The notes under the pieces are model-generated. The model was not told the origin of the DNA, ran no database searches, and saw only the letters and a program-made list of their open reading frames with translations. From an uncultured Myxococcales bacterium (GTDB lineage: Bacteria > Myxococcota_A > Polyangia > Palsa-1104 > JAEUJZ01), in the NCBI GenBank assembly GCA_937868485.1, contig CALMML010000380.1:1-37390 (forward strand): 37,390 nt of DNA. Direction: 5' to 3'. The translations under genes were made by a program, and so were the position numbers. This document shows, piece after piece, positions 8,545 to 17,114 of the stretch. How positions within the stretch are numbered: the stretch's first letter is position 1; each line of letters opens with the position of its first letter.

Positions 8545-9024
8545 ATGAAACCGAGCTACTTCCTGGTAAAGAGCGAGCCGTTTAAGTACGCCTTTGCGAC
8601 GCTGTGTGAGCAGGGTCGGACGATGTGGGACGGCGTGCGCAACTTCGAGGCGCGCAACAACCTGCGCAGCATGCGGGTGGGGGATCTGCTGCTATTTTAT
8701 CACTCGAACGAAGGCAAGGCGGTGGTGGGCGTGGCGAAGGTGGTGCGGGAGGCGTATCCCGACCCGACGGCGCCGGGGGAAGACTGGTCGGTGGTCGATG
8801 TCGCGCCGGTCTGTCCGCTGCGGTCCGAGGTGACGCTGCAGATGATTCGGCAGGAGCCTCGGCTTGGGCAGATTGCGCTTCTGCGGCGCAGTCGTCTGTC
8901 GGTGGTGCCGGTCACTGCCGAGGAGTTTGCGGTGGTGATGGAGCTGGGCAAGACCAAGCTGCCCAAGGGTCGAAAAGCGGCGGCAGGACGAGCGATGGAC
9001 GCGGAGGCTACCGTGAATGACTGA
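8545..9024 (+). CDS. EVE (PUA-like) domain protein
   Basis: This 159-residue protein matches the EVE family over its whole length: MKPSYFLVKSEP, then WDGVRNFEARNNLRSMRVGDLLLFYHSN, then GVAKVVREAYPDPTA. The family's usual opening fixes the start at ATG 8545; a longer frame to 8488 adds residues with no similarity. EVE domains belong to the PUA-like fold and bind modified bases in nucleic acids, often 5-methylcytosine derivatives in DNA or modified RNA. Many stand-alone bacterial copies have no known cellular job. The stop overlaps the ATPase start by eight bases, so the gene leads an operon with the ATPase and the VWA protein. No restriction genes are nearby. Confidence 0.93.
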   Translation: MKPSYFLVKSEPFKYAFATLCEQGRTMWDGVRNFEARNNLRSMRVGDLLLFYHSNEGKAVVGVAKVVREAYPDPTAPGEDWSVVDVAPVCPLRSEVTLQMIRQEPRLGQIALLRRSRLSVVPVTAEEFAVVMELGKTKLPKGRKAAAGRAMDAEATVND

Positions 9025-11548
9025 GCCGGGCGGTCTGAGCACCAAGGAAGCGCTGGAGCGCCTGCGGCGACATGGCCGAAATGAGCTGACGAGCCGTGAG
9101 GGGCCGTCGTTCTGGAAGACGCTGGGCGCGGTGCTGACCGAGCCGATGCTGATCCTGCTGCTGGCCTGCGGGACGCTGTACTTGCTGCTCGGGGATCGCG
9201 GGGAAGCGGGCCTGCTGTTTACGTTTGTGCTGCTGGTGATTGCGCTGACGCTGTGGCAAGAGCGTCGGACCGAGCGGGCGGTGGCGGCGCTGCGGAGCAT
9301 GCAGAGTCCTTCGGCCACGGTGGTGCGGGATGGCACGCAGCAGACGATTGGCGCTGCCGAGGTGGTGCCGGGCGACCTGCTGGTGCTGAGCGAAGGGCTA
9401 CGGGTGGCGGCGGATGCGCTGCTGCGCTCGGGCCAGAACGTGGTGTGTGATGAGTCGTTGCTCACCGGAGAGAGCGTGCCGGTGCGCAAGCAGCCGCAAC
9501 CGGGCGTCGTCCAGCCCGCGAAGCCAGGAGGGGACGATCTGCCGCAGCTCTTTATGGGGACGCTGGTGGTGGGCGGCAGTGGCCTGGCGGAAGTGACGGC
9601 GACGGGTGGACGGACCGAAGTGGGCAAGATTGGCAAGGCGCTGGCGGAGATTGAGCCGCCCAAGACCCCGCTCGATCTGGAGATGAAGCGGCTGGTGCGG
9701 GGGATGGCAACGATTGGCGTCGTGCTGTGTACGCTGGTCGTGCTGCTGCGCGGGCTCCTCTATCACCAGTGGGTGCAGGGGCTGCTCGCCGGGCTGGCGA
9801 TGGCGATGTCGGTGCTGCCGGAAGAGCTGCCGATGATCCTGACGGTGTTTCTGTCGCTGGGCTCGTGGCGGATTGCCCATCACAACGTGCTGCTGCGCAG
9901 GCCGGGGGTGATCGAAGCGCTGGGGGCGGCGACGGTGCTGTGCTCGGACAAGACCGGGACGCTGACGCAGAACCGGATGACGGTGGCCAAGCTGTGGCGG
10001 GGCGGGGTGCTGCACGCGGTGGATGCGGGGGCGCTGCCGGTGGCGATGGCAGAGCTGGTCGTGGCGGCGCGGCTGGCGAGCCAGACGACCCCAAGCGATC
10101 CGATGGAGCAGGCGCTGGGGGACGTGGTGACGAAACAGGCGCTGTCGCTTGAGCCGTCGCTTACGCAGCTTCAGAAGGAATATCCGCTTACGCCGAGCCG
10201 GTTGGCGGTGACGCGGGCGTATGTGCAGGCGGACGGGACGCTCGGGCTGTTCTGCAAGGGCGCGCCAGAGGCGGTGATCCTTTTGTGCCAGCTCCCGGAG
10301 AGCGAGCGACAAGAGGTGCTGCGAGAGGCCGAGCGGCTGGCCGAAGCGGGGCTGCGGGTGCTGGCGGTGGCGAAGGTGGATTCGGTGGCAGCGCTGCCCG
10401 ATTCGCCAGATCAGGTGCGGTTTACGCTGTGTGGGCTGTGCGGGTTTTTGGACCCGCTGCGTCCCGAGGTGCCGCAGGCAGTGGCGGAGTGCAGGCGGGC
10501 TGGGGTGCGGGTGCTGATGATTACCGGCGACTATCCGGCGACGGCGCTGGCGATTGCGGGGCAGGCTGGCCTGGATGTCTCTGCTGGGGTCTTGTCGGGG
10601 ACGGACTTGGAAAAGCTGTCGGATGAGTCGCTGCGCGAGCGAGTGGCCCATGTGTCGGTGTTTGCGCGGATGGTGCCTCGGCAGAAGCTGCGGCTGGTCG
10701 AGGCGCTGAAGGCGGCGGGTGGCATCGTGGCAATGACTGGCGATGGCGTAAACGATGCGCCAGCGCTCAAGGCCGCGCACATTGGCATCTCGATGGGCAA
10801 GCGCGGGACGGACGTGGCACGGGAAGCGTCGGCGCTGGTGCTGGCGGATGACAACTTCGCAAGCATCGTGGCGGCGATGCGGCTGGGGCGGCGGATCTTC
10901 GACAACCTGCGCAAGGCGGTGGCGTACACGTTTGCGATCCACGTTCCGATTGCTGGGCTGTCGCTGTTGTCGCCGCTCTTGGGCTGGCCGCTCATTCTTT
11001 TGCCGTCGCACATCGCGGTGCTGGAGATGATCATCGATCCGTCGTGCGGGCTGATCTTTGAAGGGACGGAGGCCGAGCCGCACATCATGCAGCGTCCGCC
11101 GCGTCCGCTCGGGCAGCCGATGGTGACGGGCTGGGTGCTGGCGCTGTCGATCCTGCAAGGGGCGATGGTGCTGTGCGGCTGCACGGCGATGTATTACCTG
11201 GCGGCGCGGCTTGGGCATTCTCCAGAGCGGATTCGGGCGATGGTGTTTTCGACGCTGGTGTTTGCCAACCTGGGACTGATTACGGTCAGCCGATCGTGGA
11301 GTCAGTCGGCGGTCGAGACGCTGTGGAAAGGCGGCAAGCTGCTGTGGGCGCTTATCGCGGGGACGGTTTCACTCGGTGGACTGGTGCTGCTTTTGCCGCC
11401 GCTCCAGCGACTGTTTTCGCTCGGTCCACTGTCGGTGTCGGACGTGGCGCTGTGTCTTTTGTTGGCGGTGGGTAGCGTGGTGTGGTTTGAGCCGGTCAAG
11501 CTGGTGCTGCGCAAGCAGCTACGGCAAGTGACCCGGCGGAATCAGTAA
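9017..11548 (+). CDS. P-type cation-transporting ATPase
   Basis: This 843-residue protein has the full P-type layout. The N-terminal cation ATPase domain (GLSTKEALERLRRHGRNEL) precedes transmembrane helices 1-2 at about 43-80. The actuator TGES is at 150-153, the helix 4 motif LPEELPM at 267-273, the phosphorylated Asp at D311 in DKTGTLT, and the hinge GDGVND at 575-580. Helices 5-10 are at about 630-835. Size and order fit the P2 group (calcium or magnesium type), but helix 4 has PEEL rather than the PEGL of calcium pumps, and helix 6 carries IIDPSCGL. These variants define a subgroup whose ion I cannot state. No N-terminal heavy-metal domain is present. It overlaps the EVE gene and lies nine bases before the VWA gene. 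Confidence 0.93.
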   Translation: MTEPGGLSTKEALERLRRHGRNELTSREGPSFWKTLGAVLTEPMLILLLACGTLYLLLGDRGEAGLLFTFVLLVIALTLWQERRTERAVAALRSMQSPSATVVRDGTQQTIGAAEVVPGDLLVLSEGLRVAADALLRSGQNVVCDESLLTGESVPVRKQPQPGVVQPAKPGGDDLPQLFMGTLVVGGSGLAEVTATGGRTEVGKIGKALAEIEPPKTPLDLEMKRLVRGMATIGVVLCTLVVLLRGLLYHQWVQGLLAGLAMAMSVLPEELPMILTVFLSLGSWRIAHHNVLLRRPGVIEALGAATVLCSDKTGTLTQNRMTVAKLWRGGVLHAVDAGALPVAMAELVVAARLASQTTPSDPMEQALGDVVTKQALSLEPSLTQLQKEYPLTPSRLAVTRAYVQADGTLGLFCKGAPEAVILLCQLPESERQEVLREAERLAEAGLRVLAVAKVDSVAALPDSPDQVRFTLCGLCGFLDPLRPEVPQAVAECRRAGVRVLMITGDYPATALAIAGQAGLDVSAGVLSGTDLEKLSDESLRERVAHVSVFARMVPRQKLRLVEALKAAGGIVAMTGDGVNDAPALKAAHIGISMGKRGTDVAREASALVLADDNFASIVAAMRLGRRIFDNLRKAVAYTFAIHVPIAGLSLLSPLLGWPLILLPSHIAVLEMIIDPSCGLIFEGTEAEPHIMQRPPRPLGQPMVTGWVLALSILQGAMVLCGCTAMYYLAARLGHSPERIRAMVFSTLVFANLGLITVSRSWSQSAVETLWKGGKLLWALIAGTVSLGGLVLLLPPLQRLFSLGPLSVSDVALCLLLAVGSVVWFEPVKLVLRKQLRQVTRRNQ

Positions 11549-11557
11549 GAGAAGGCG

Positions 11558-12964
11558 ATGCTGGCTGCGATTCAAGAGTTTGTAGAGCTGCTGCGCAAAA
11601 ACGGAGTGCCTGCTTCGACGGCAGAGCTGCTGGATGCGCTGCGTGGGCTGGCGCTTGTGGGGCTGTCCGATCCGGCGCTGGTAAAAGAGACGCTGCGGGC
11701 GTGCCTGGTGAAGCGGTCCGAAGACGAGAGCCGCTTTGAGGATCTGTTTTCGCTGTTCTTCTTCAAGGCGGGCGCGGTCGGGGAAGACTTTTCGGAAGCT
11801 CCGCTGGTCGAGGCGCTGCGCAAGTCGGGACTGTCCGATGAGCAGATCGAGCATGTGCTGGCAGAGCTTGCGACCGAGGCGGCACGGCTTGATCCGACGG
11901 CGCGGATGGGTCTGGGCCTGCGACGAGTGGGGCTCGATCTGCTGCTGCGACTGTCGGGGATGCGGATCGACGTGTCGCGGATGCAGAGCCCGCTGCAGAT
12001 TGGCTACTTTACCCAGGGACTGCTCGACAAGCTGCGCTTTCGCGAGGCGGACGCGGAGCTGCGATCGATGCTCAGCAGGCTGACGCCCCAGCTTGGCGAA
12101 GAGGTCGCGGCGGCGGTGCAGAAGCAGGCCGAGCAGAACCTGTGGCAGCTGCGCAGCGCGGTGCGGGGCGAAGTCCAGCGATCCTTTGACAAGCAGAACC
12201 TGCGCTTTGCCGAGACGATGCGCAGCGAGCTGCTTCAGAACAAGCCGATTGGCAAGCTGTCGGCGGCAGAGCTTCTGGCGCTGCGGCGAGAGGTGGTTCG
12301 GCTGGCGGACAAGCTCAAGACGCAGAAGCAGGACAAGCCAAAGAAGCTACGGCACGGACGGCTGGACATGCGCCGGACGATGCGCGCTGCGATGGCCAGT
12401 GGCGGGATTCCGTTTCAGCTCCGCTTTCGGACGCGACATCCGCACAAGCCGAGGCTGGTCATCTTGTGTGACATCTCGGACTCGGTGCGGCAGGTTGCGC
12501 GCTTCATGCTCCAGTTTGCGTACACGGTGCAGGAGCGCTTTGCGAAGGTGCGATCGTTTGTGTTTGTGTCGGATCTGGGCGACGCGACGGACCTGTTCGA
12601 AAGCCATGAGCTAGAGCGTGCGGTCGAAAAGACCTATGCCGGGGCGGTGGTGAGCGTGGCGGCGAACTCGAACTACGGGCGGGCGCTGCGGCAGTTTGTC
12701 GAAAAGCACCTGGATACGGTGACGTCGCGGACGACGGTGCTCATCTTGGGGGACGGACGGTCAAACTACTTTCCGTCGGAAGCGTGGGCGCTTGCGCGGG
12801 TGAAGGCGCGGGCGCGGCGGATCTTGTGGCTAAACCCAGAGCAGCCGTCGTCGTGGATGTTCGGAGACAGCGCGATGAAGGACTACCTGCCACATGTCCA
12901 GCGCGCCGAGGTGGTGAGCAACCTGGCTTCGCTGCGGCGGGTGATCGATGAATTGATGGTCTAA
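11558..12964 (+). CDS. CoxE-like VWA domain protein
   Basis: This 468-residue protein has an alpha-helical N-terminal half (about 1-270) rich in Leu, Arg and Glu. A von Willebrand A domain follows at about 295-460. The metal-site motif DISDS is at 305-309 (DxSxS), followed by FMLQFAYTVQERFAKVRSFVFVSDL and a later GDGRSNYFP that fits the CoxE family (PF05762). CoxE-type proteins usually work with a MoxR-type AAA+ ATPase to mature or insert metal into enzymes, but no such ATPase is in the window. A purine-rich ribosome site (AAGAGAAGG) precedes the ATG. The gene sits nine bases after the P-type ATPase, so a joint role in metal handling is possible but is only inferred. Confidence 0.9.
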   Translation: MLAAIQEFVELLRKNGVPASTAELLDALRGLALVGLSDPALVKETLRACLVKRSEDESRFEDLFSLFFFKAGAVGEDFSEAPLVEALRKSGLSDEQIEHVLAELATEAARLDPTARMGLGLRRVGLDLLLRLSGMRIDVSRMQSPLQIGYFTQGLLDKLRFREADAELRSMLSRLTPQLGEEVAAAVQKQAEQNLWQLRSAVRGEVQRSFDKQNLRFAETMRSELLQNKPIGKLSAAELLALRREVVRLADKLKTQKQDKPKKLRHGRLDMRRTMRAAMASGGIPFQLRFRTRHPHKPRLVILCDISDSVRQVARFMLQFAYTVQERFAKVRSFVFVSDLGDATDLFESHELERAVEKTYAGAVVSVAANSNYGRALRQFVEKHLDTVTSRTTVLILGDGRSNYFPSEAWALARVKARARRILWLNPEQPSSWMFGDSAMKDYLPHVQRAEVVSNLASLRRVIDELMV

Positions 12965-12979
12965 AACTTTGTAAGCTCG

Positions 12980-13009
12980 TTTACTTCCGGGGTTTTTTGG
13001 CGGTATGAT
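12980..13009 (+). promoter_or_regulatory. Candidate sigma-70 type promoter
   Basis: TTTACT (12980-12985) and TATGAT (13004-13009) are separated by 18 bases, matching the consensus at four and five of six positions. Transcription would begin near 13016, at the foot of the hairpin described next, and would serve the secreted protein gene starting at 13060. Confidence 0.45.
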
Positions 13010-13016
13010 CGCTGCG

Positions 13017-13049
13017 GGGGACTGCACATCGCACAGGCGATGGGTCCCC
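13017..13049 (+). promoter_or_regulatory. 5' leader hairpin
   Basis: GGGGAC (13017-13022) pairs with GTCCCC (13044-13049). Inside it, CATCG (13027-13031) pairs with CGATG (13038-13042) around a six-base loop. The structure would lie at the very 5' end of the mRNA if the predicted promoter is right, ten bases before the ATG. It may stabilise the transcript or control ribosome access; no ligand-binding riboswitch class is recognisable. Confidence 0.45.
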
Positions 13050-13059
13050 AAGGCGCTAC

Positions 13060-14259
13060 ATGTCCAAGACCCCAGCTTCGACCTGCATCGTTTCGTCGGC
13101 TTTGCCCCTGGCAAAGCGTCCTTCTCATCGCACGCTTGTGTCCGCGCTGCTGCCGCTTGTGCTGCTTGGAAGCGCGGGGCACGCCCAGGTGCATGTCGAT
13201 AAGCCAGCGGCGCAGGCCGCGATGGTGTCGGCGGCTCCGATGGCGATGCAGCAGGCGATGCCGTCTTCCGGTGGCAACCCAGCATCGGCAGTCCCGGCAG
13301 CGACGGGTGGCGCAGCGGCCCTTTCGCCGGTCAGCCAAGAGTGGACCGAGCAGCTGAACCACATCGTGTCGGATCCGCCGCCGCCGCACCTGGTGCGTGG
13401 GACGCACTACGTGATCTCGAACGAAGATCGGCACGATCTGTGGCTCAAGACGATTGCGAACAAGGGCGGCGCGTACATTGGCGTGGGCACCGACCAGAAC
13501 TACGTGCTGGCGGGCTGGCAGCGACCCGAGCTGATGGTGCTGTTTGACTTTGACCAAGTGGTCGTCAACGTCCACTACGTCTATCGGGTGTTCTTCATCC
13601 ACAGCAAAGACCCCGAAGAGTTCAAGGGACTGTGGGAAGCGAAGAACGAAGCGACGGCGCTGAAGCTGCTGACAGATGCCTATCCGCATCCGAAGCAGCG
13701 GGCGGCGATCCTTGAAGCGTACAAGATGTCGCGTGCGTCGGTGCTGTCGCGCTTTCGCAAGGTGGCGAGCATCTACAAGATCCACAACATCCGCTGGTTT
13801 CTCGACGATCAGGGCCAGTTTGATTACATCGCGCAGCTGTTCCGAACCGGGCGCGTGGTGATGGTGCGGGGCGATCTGACCGTCGGCACGAGCTTGTCGA
13901 GCATTGCCTCGGCGATCTCTGCGATCGGGATGAAGCTGAGCGTGCTGTATCTGTCGAACGCCGAGCGCTACTTCACCTACAGCGAGGGCTTCAAAAAGAG
14001 CATGCTCTCGCTGCCGTACGGGGACGACGCGGTGGTGATTCGGACGCGCGCGCGACCAAACGGCGTCTACATGTACGTGGTGCAAGACGCGAAAAACTAC
14101 GTCGACTGGGTGAAGCATCCGAAGGTGAACACGGTGTATCAGCTCACCCATCAGATGGACGCGGACCCAAATCCCGGTCTGTTTTACATCCGCAAGACGG
14201 CGAGTGCTGCGGTTCCGAGCGTCGCCCATCCTCCCTTTGCGCACCTCAAGAGCAAGTAA
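13060..14259 (+). CDS. Secreted protein, tentatively LIC_10091-like
   Basis: This 399-residue protein has a long basic N-region and a hydrophobic core (about 26-40) ending GHA, so signal peptidase I would cut near residue 42. An Ala/Pro-rich linker follows to about residue 88. The mature domain shows GGAYIGVGTDQNYVLAGWQ, then LMVLFDFDQVVVNVHYVYRVFF, and later RGDLTVGTSLSSIASA and MKLSVLYLSNAERYFTY. The glycine-rich opening and the acidic DFD strand resemble a SAM-dependent methyltransferase-like fold. I recall this pattern from the leptospiral LIC_10091 family, but could not check it. The substrate is unknown. A dihaem cytochrome gene follows 139 bases later on the same strand. Confidence 0.8.
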   Translation: MSKTPASTCIVSSALPLAKRPSHRTLVSALLPLVLLGSAGHAQVHVDKPAAQAAMVSAAPMAMQQAMPSSGGNPASAVPAATGGAAALSPVSQEWTEQLNHIVSDPPPPHLVRGTHYVISNEDRHDLWLKTIANKGGAYIGVGTDQNYVLAGWQRPELMVLFDFDQVVVNVHYVYRVFFIHSKDPEEFKGLWEAKNEATALKLLTDAYPHPKQRAAILEAYKMSRASVLSRFRKVASIYKIHNIRWFLDDQGQFDYIAQLFRTGRVVMVRGDLTVGTSLSSIASAISAIGMKLSVLYLSNAERYFTYSEGFKKSMLSLPYGDDAVVIRTRARPNGVYMYVVQDAKNYVDWVKHPKVNTVYQLTHQMDADPNPGLFYIRKTASAAVPSVAHPPFAHLKSK

Positions 14260-14398
14260 CGTACGTCTTGTTCTGCGGAGCGGTTGTCGGCGGTGGCCCA
14301 AGCAGCGTAGCATCTGAGCGAATAAAGCGCGGGGTCATCCCATCGCAACGAAGGATAGAGTTCAGCTTGGCTGGGCCTAAGTGAGGAGTCAGCGATCC

Positions 14399-14752
14399 AT
14401 GGGTTCGTTTTCGGGTCTTTCGCGGATGTTGATGGCTGTGATGGGATCTGCGCTGCTAGCGGTTCCGGTGGCGAGTGCGAGCTTTAAGAACTTGCAGGTG
14501 CTGCCGAAGAACGTGACAAAGGCGGCGCTCATCGCGCAGATGAACATGCAGGTGGTGGCGCTCGGGAAGGACTGCACGCACTGTCACGATCCGAAAGACC
14601 CCGCTGCAGAGACGCCGATGAAGGAAAAAGCGCGCGAGATGATGCGGATGGTGAGCGACATCGGCGCGAAGTATCCGGCGACGATGAATCGCGTCACTTG
14701 CTGGACGTGTCATCGCGGCAAGAACGTACCGGACAAGCCGCCGGGACAGTAA
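14399..14752 (+). CDS. Small periplasmic dihaem cytochrome c (reaction-centre cytochrome-like)
   Basis: The chosen ATG at 14399 has GAGGAG ten bases upstream; an upstream GTG at 14381 would overlap that ribosome site. The 117-residue product has a signal peptide ending about ASA (27). Two c-type haem motifs are CTHCH (59-63) and CWTCH (101-105). The sequence NLQVLPKNVTKAALIAQMN and KAREMMRMVSDIGAKY between and before them fit the two-haem repeat of the photosynthetic reaction centre cytochrome c subunit family (PF02276), which in non-phototrophs appears as short secreted cytochromes. Each haem's second ligand may be a Met: M81, M82 and M84 lie between the motifs. It probably carries electrons in the periplasm. 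Partners are not evident, though the haem lipoproteins elsewhere in the window could be. Confidence 0.9.
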   Translation: MGSFSGLSRMLMAVMGSALLAVPVASASFKNLQVLPKNVTKAALIAQMNMQVVALGKDCTHCHDPKDPAAETPMKEKAREMMRMVSDIGAKYPATMNRVTCWTCHRGKNVPDKPPGQ

Positions 14753-14785
14753 CTGCGCTGGGCAGAACCGACGGATGACTTCGAC

Positions 14786-16243
14786 TTACAGCGTTTGTAG
14801 GTGGTAGTCGTCTGGGCGAAACTGGCGGGTGCGGCGGCGGAACTCGAAGGTAAAGCCGGGCCACAGGGTGGTGTTCTTGCCGCCCTTGGTCTGATACCAG
14901 CTTACGCAGCCGCTCGACCAGACGGTGTGACCGAGCCGCTTGTGGATTTCCTGGTTGTAGCGAGCCTGGACATCGGACTTGACCTCGACGGTGGACAGCT
15001 TGTCCTTTTGCATCGCTTGGATCGCGGACAGGATGTAGGCGATCTGCGATTCGATCATGTAAACCATCGAGCTGTGTCCCAGTCCGGTGTTGGGTCCAAC
15101 GATGAGGAAGCTGTTTGGGAATCCTGCGATGGTGGTTCCCAAGTAGGCCTCTGCTCCGTCTTTCCACTCGTCGCTGAGCGGGACTCCGTTTCGACCATAG
15201 ATGGGAAAGGGAGCGACCACATCGGCTGCGGCAAATCCGGTGGCCAAGATGATGGCATCCAGTGAGCGCTCGGTTCCATCTGCGCAGCGGATTCCGTTTG
15301 GTGTGACTTCCGAGATCGCGGACGTGACAAGCTCCACATTGTTGCGACGCAGCGCCGGATAGTAGTCGTTCGACAGCAGAATCCGCTTACAGCCCAAGGT
15401 GTAGTTTGGGGTCAGCTTTTCGCGTAGCGCGGGATCGGGAATGCTGCGCGCGATGTAGCGCTTCACCAGCCGAGACAGCAGCGCAAGTATCTTGGGCTCG
15501 ACGACAAAGCCGAGTCCTCCCAGCTCATGACGGACGTAACAGAGAAGCCGCGAGAGCTGCTGAAGCAGCGGATGTTCTTTGTAGCGAGTGCGCTGCGCTT
15601 CGGAAAAGACGCGATTGCGCTTGGGAATGATCCAAGGTGGCGTGCGCTGATACAGATGCAGTGTGCCAACTTGCGGAGCAATGGCAGGAACAATCTGGAT
15701 CGCGCTGGCTCCGGTTCCGATGACGGCGACTCTCTTTCCGGTGAGCGAAAAGGAGTGGTCCCAGCGAGCGGAGTGAAACACCTTTCCTGAAAAGGAAGAC
15801 AGGCCGGCGATGTCAGGAATGGCGGGACGGCTGAGTCCTCCGCACGCAGAGATGAGGCTGCGACAAGTGATGCTGTTTCCGTCGCTGGTTTGGACTTCCC
15901 AGGTTCCGCTTGCGTCATCGTAGCGGGCGGACGTTGCGGCGCAGCGAAAGCGAATGTGCGGACGGACTCCGTACTTGTTGGCGCAGTGGATCAGGTAGTC
16001 GAGGATCTCTCTCTGTGGCGGGTATTCGCTGGTCCAGCGTGGGTTTGGCTCAAACGAAAAGGAATAGAGCTGGGACTCGATGTCGCACGCAGCACCTGGA
16101 TAGTGGTTGTCGCGCCAGGTGCCGCCGACTTCGTCGCCTTGTTCTAAGATGGTGAAGTCGTGAAGACCGGCTTGCTTGAGCCGGATTCCCATCCCGAGTC
16201 CGGCAAAGCCAGTGCCGATGATGACGATGTGCTGGTTTGTCAC
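14786..16243 (-). CDS. Flavin-containing / Baeyer-Villiger-type monooxygenase
   Basis: The 485-residue enzyme starts at GTG 16243, with AAGGAA seven bases upstream; a longer frame upstream has no similarity and runs into the neighbouring gene. The first Rossmann motif GTGFAG (10-15) binds FAD and the second, GTGASA (176-181), binds NADPH. Between them is the Baeyer-Villiger fingerprint FSGKVFHSARWD (151-162; F-x-G-x3-H-x3-W-D). Such enzymes use NADPH and oxygen to insert an oxygen atom next to a ketone or to oxidise heteroatoms. The substrate cannot be read from sequence. The gene begins 23 bases after the PF10118 gene stop, so the two share a transcript, which suggests joint action on a lipid, terpenoid or cyclic ketone. 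Confidence 0.92.
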   Translation of the reverse strand: MTNQHIVIIGTGFAGLGMGIRLKQAGLHDFTILEQGDEVGGTWRDNHYPGAACDIESQLYSFSFEPNPRWTSEYPPQREILDYLIHCANKYGVRPHIRFRCAATSARYDDASGTWEVQTSDGNSITCRSLISACGGLSRPAIPDIAGLSSFSGKVFHSARWDHSFSLTGKRVAVIGTGASAIQIVPAIAPQVGTLHLYQRTPPWIIPKRNRVFSEAQRTRYKEHPLLQQLSRLLCYVRHELGGLGFVVEPKILALLSRLVKRYIARSIPDPALREKLTPNYTLGCKRILLSNDYYPALRRNNVELVTSAISEVTPNGIRCADGTERSLDAIILATGFAAADVVAPFPIYGRNGVPLSDEWKDGAEAYLGTTIAGFPNSFLIVGPNTGLGHSSMVYMIESQIAYILSAIQAMQKDKLSTVEVKSDVQARYNQEIHKRLGHTVWSSGCVSWYQTKGGKNTTLWPGFTFEFRRRTRQFRPDDYHLQTL

Positions 16244-16266
16244 GACGTGTTCCTTTGTGCTGCGCA

Positions 16267-17100
16267 CTATGACATCTGTGCGGTGAGCAGATAGTCCTTC
16301 GCGAGATCGTCGAGCGGAAGCTTGGCGGGATGGAAGTCTCTGTGGAGGTACTCGCGGATTCCAGACAGAAACAGTCCCTGTACGTTGTTCCGCTTGCGGA
16401 CGGCGCGAAGCTGCTGGGCGTCTTTCTTCATCGATCCGCGCAGCAGCTTGCGATCTTGCCAAAGCAGCATGAGCGTTGCGGTACACCAGAAGCCTCCGAG
16501 CAGCGTCGCCGCGACCGCGAGTCCTGCCACGCGCATGGCATAAGACGGCGACACCTTCTGCATCACATCGAAGGCGACTGAGCGATGCTCGATCTCTTCG
16601 GCGGCATGCCACTTGAGCAGCTGCGTCATGGTCGGATCGGCGTGAGACAGAAAGTCGTGACGGAGCGCGCGCTCTGCGAGGATGGCCGTAAAGTGTTCAC
16701 ACGCTGCGGTTGCGGCAAGTCGCAGAGACGGAGACGCGAGGCGCTCGACCACACCGTAGGCAATCCGCTCGTAGATCGATAGGAACGTCTCTACGGAATA
16801 GCCCTGCTCGGTGAGGATGGCGTTCCAGCGGTCGTGCTCTTTGGCGTGCCGACCTTCCTGACCGAAGAAGCCTTTGACCTGCGCGCGCAGGGTCGGATCG
16901 TCGATCTGGTCCATGTAGTGGTGAACGGAGCGGACAAAGAAGCGCTCTCCGGCTGGGAAGAGCATGCTGACGCCGTTGACGAGGTGGGTGGCCAAGACGT
17001 TGCCACCGAACCAGTGGCGGGGAATGGCGCTGCCCAGGTCGAGCTGCGGTGAGCGAGGCGTAGGAACCGAGGACGCTGACGGATTCGCGGCGGTAGACAT
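16267..17100 (-). CDS. PF10118-type 'metal-dependent hydrolase' family protein
   Basis: The start is ATG 17100, with AGGAG nine bases upstream; the frame extends further but without similarity. The 277-residue product shows the family hallmarks IPRHWFGGN, LFPAGERFFVRSVHHY, VKGFFGQEGRHAKEH and WHAAEEIEHRSVAFDV. A hydrophobic stretch at about 190-215 may be a membrane helix. The potential metal ligands form E52, E82-x2-H85, E135 and E169-x2-H172, the order seen in ferritin-like di-iron proteins. The 'hydrolase' name is only a database prediction, so an oxygen-activating role is possible; this is inference. It leads the operon with the monooxygenase and sits behind an inverted-repeat operator. 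Confidence 0.85.
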   Translation of the reverse strand: MSTAANPSASSVPTPRSPQLDLGSAIPRHWFGGNVLATHLVNGVSMLFPAGERFFVRSVHHYMDQIDDPTLRAQVKGFFGQEGRHAKEHDRWNAILTEQGYSVETFLSIYERIAYGVVERLASPSLRLAATAACEHFTAILAERALRHDFLSHADPTMTQLLKWHAAEEIEHRSVAFDVMQKVSPSYAMRVAGLAVAATLLGGFWCTATLMLLWQDRKLLRGSMKKDAQQLRAVRKRNNVQGLFLSGIREYLHRDFHPAKLPLDDLAKDYLLTAQMS

Positions 17101-17114
17101 CGCTGTTGACTCCT

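Noticed and set aside
9398-11218. 606-residue open frame on the minus strand
   Set aside because: It is antisense to the P-type ATPase, Arg/His/Pro-rich, and lacks any motif.
12961-14313. 450-residue open frame on the minus strand
   Set aside because: It is antisense to the secreted protein gene and has an unnatural His/Arg-rich composition.
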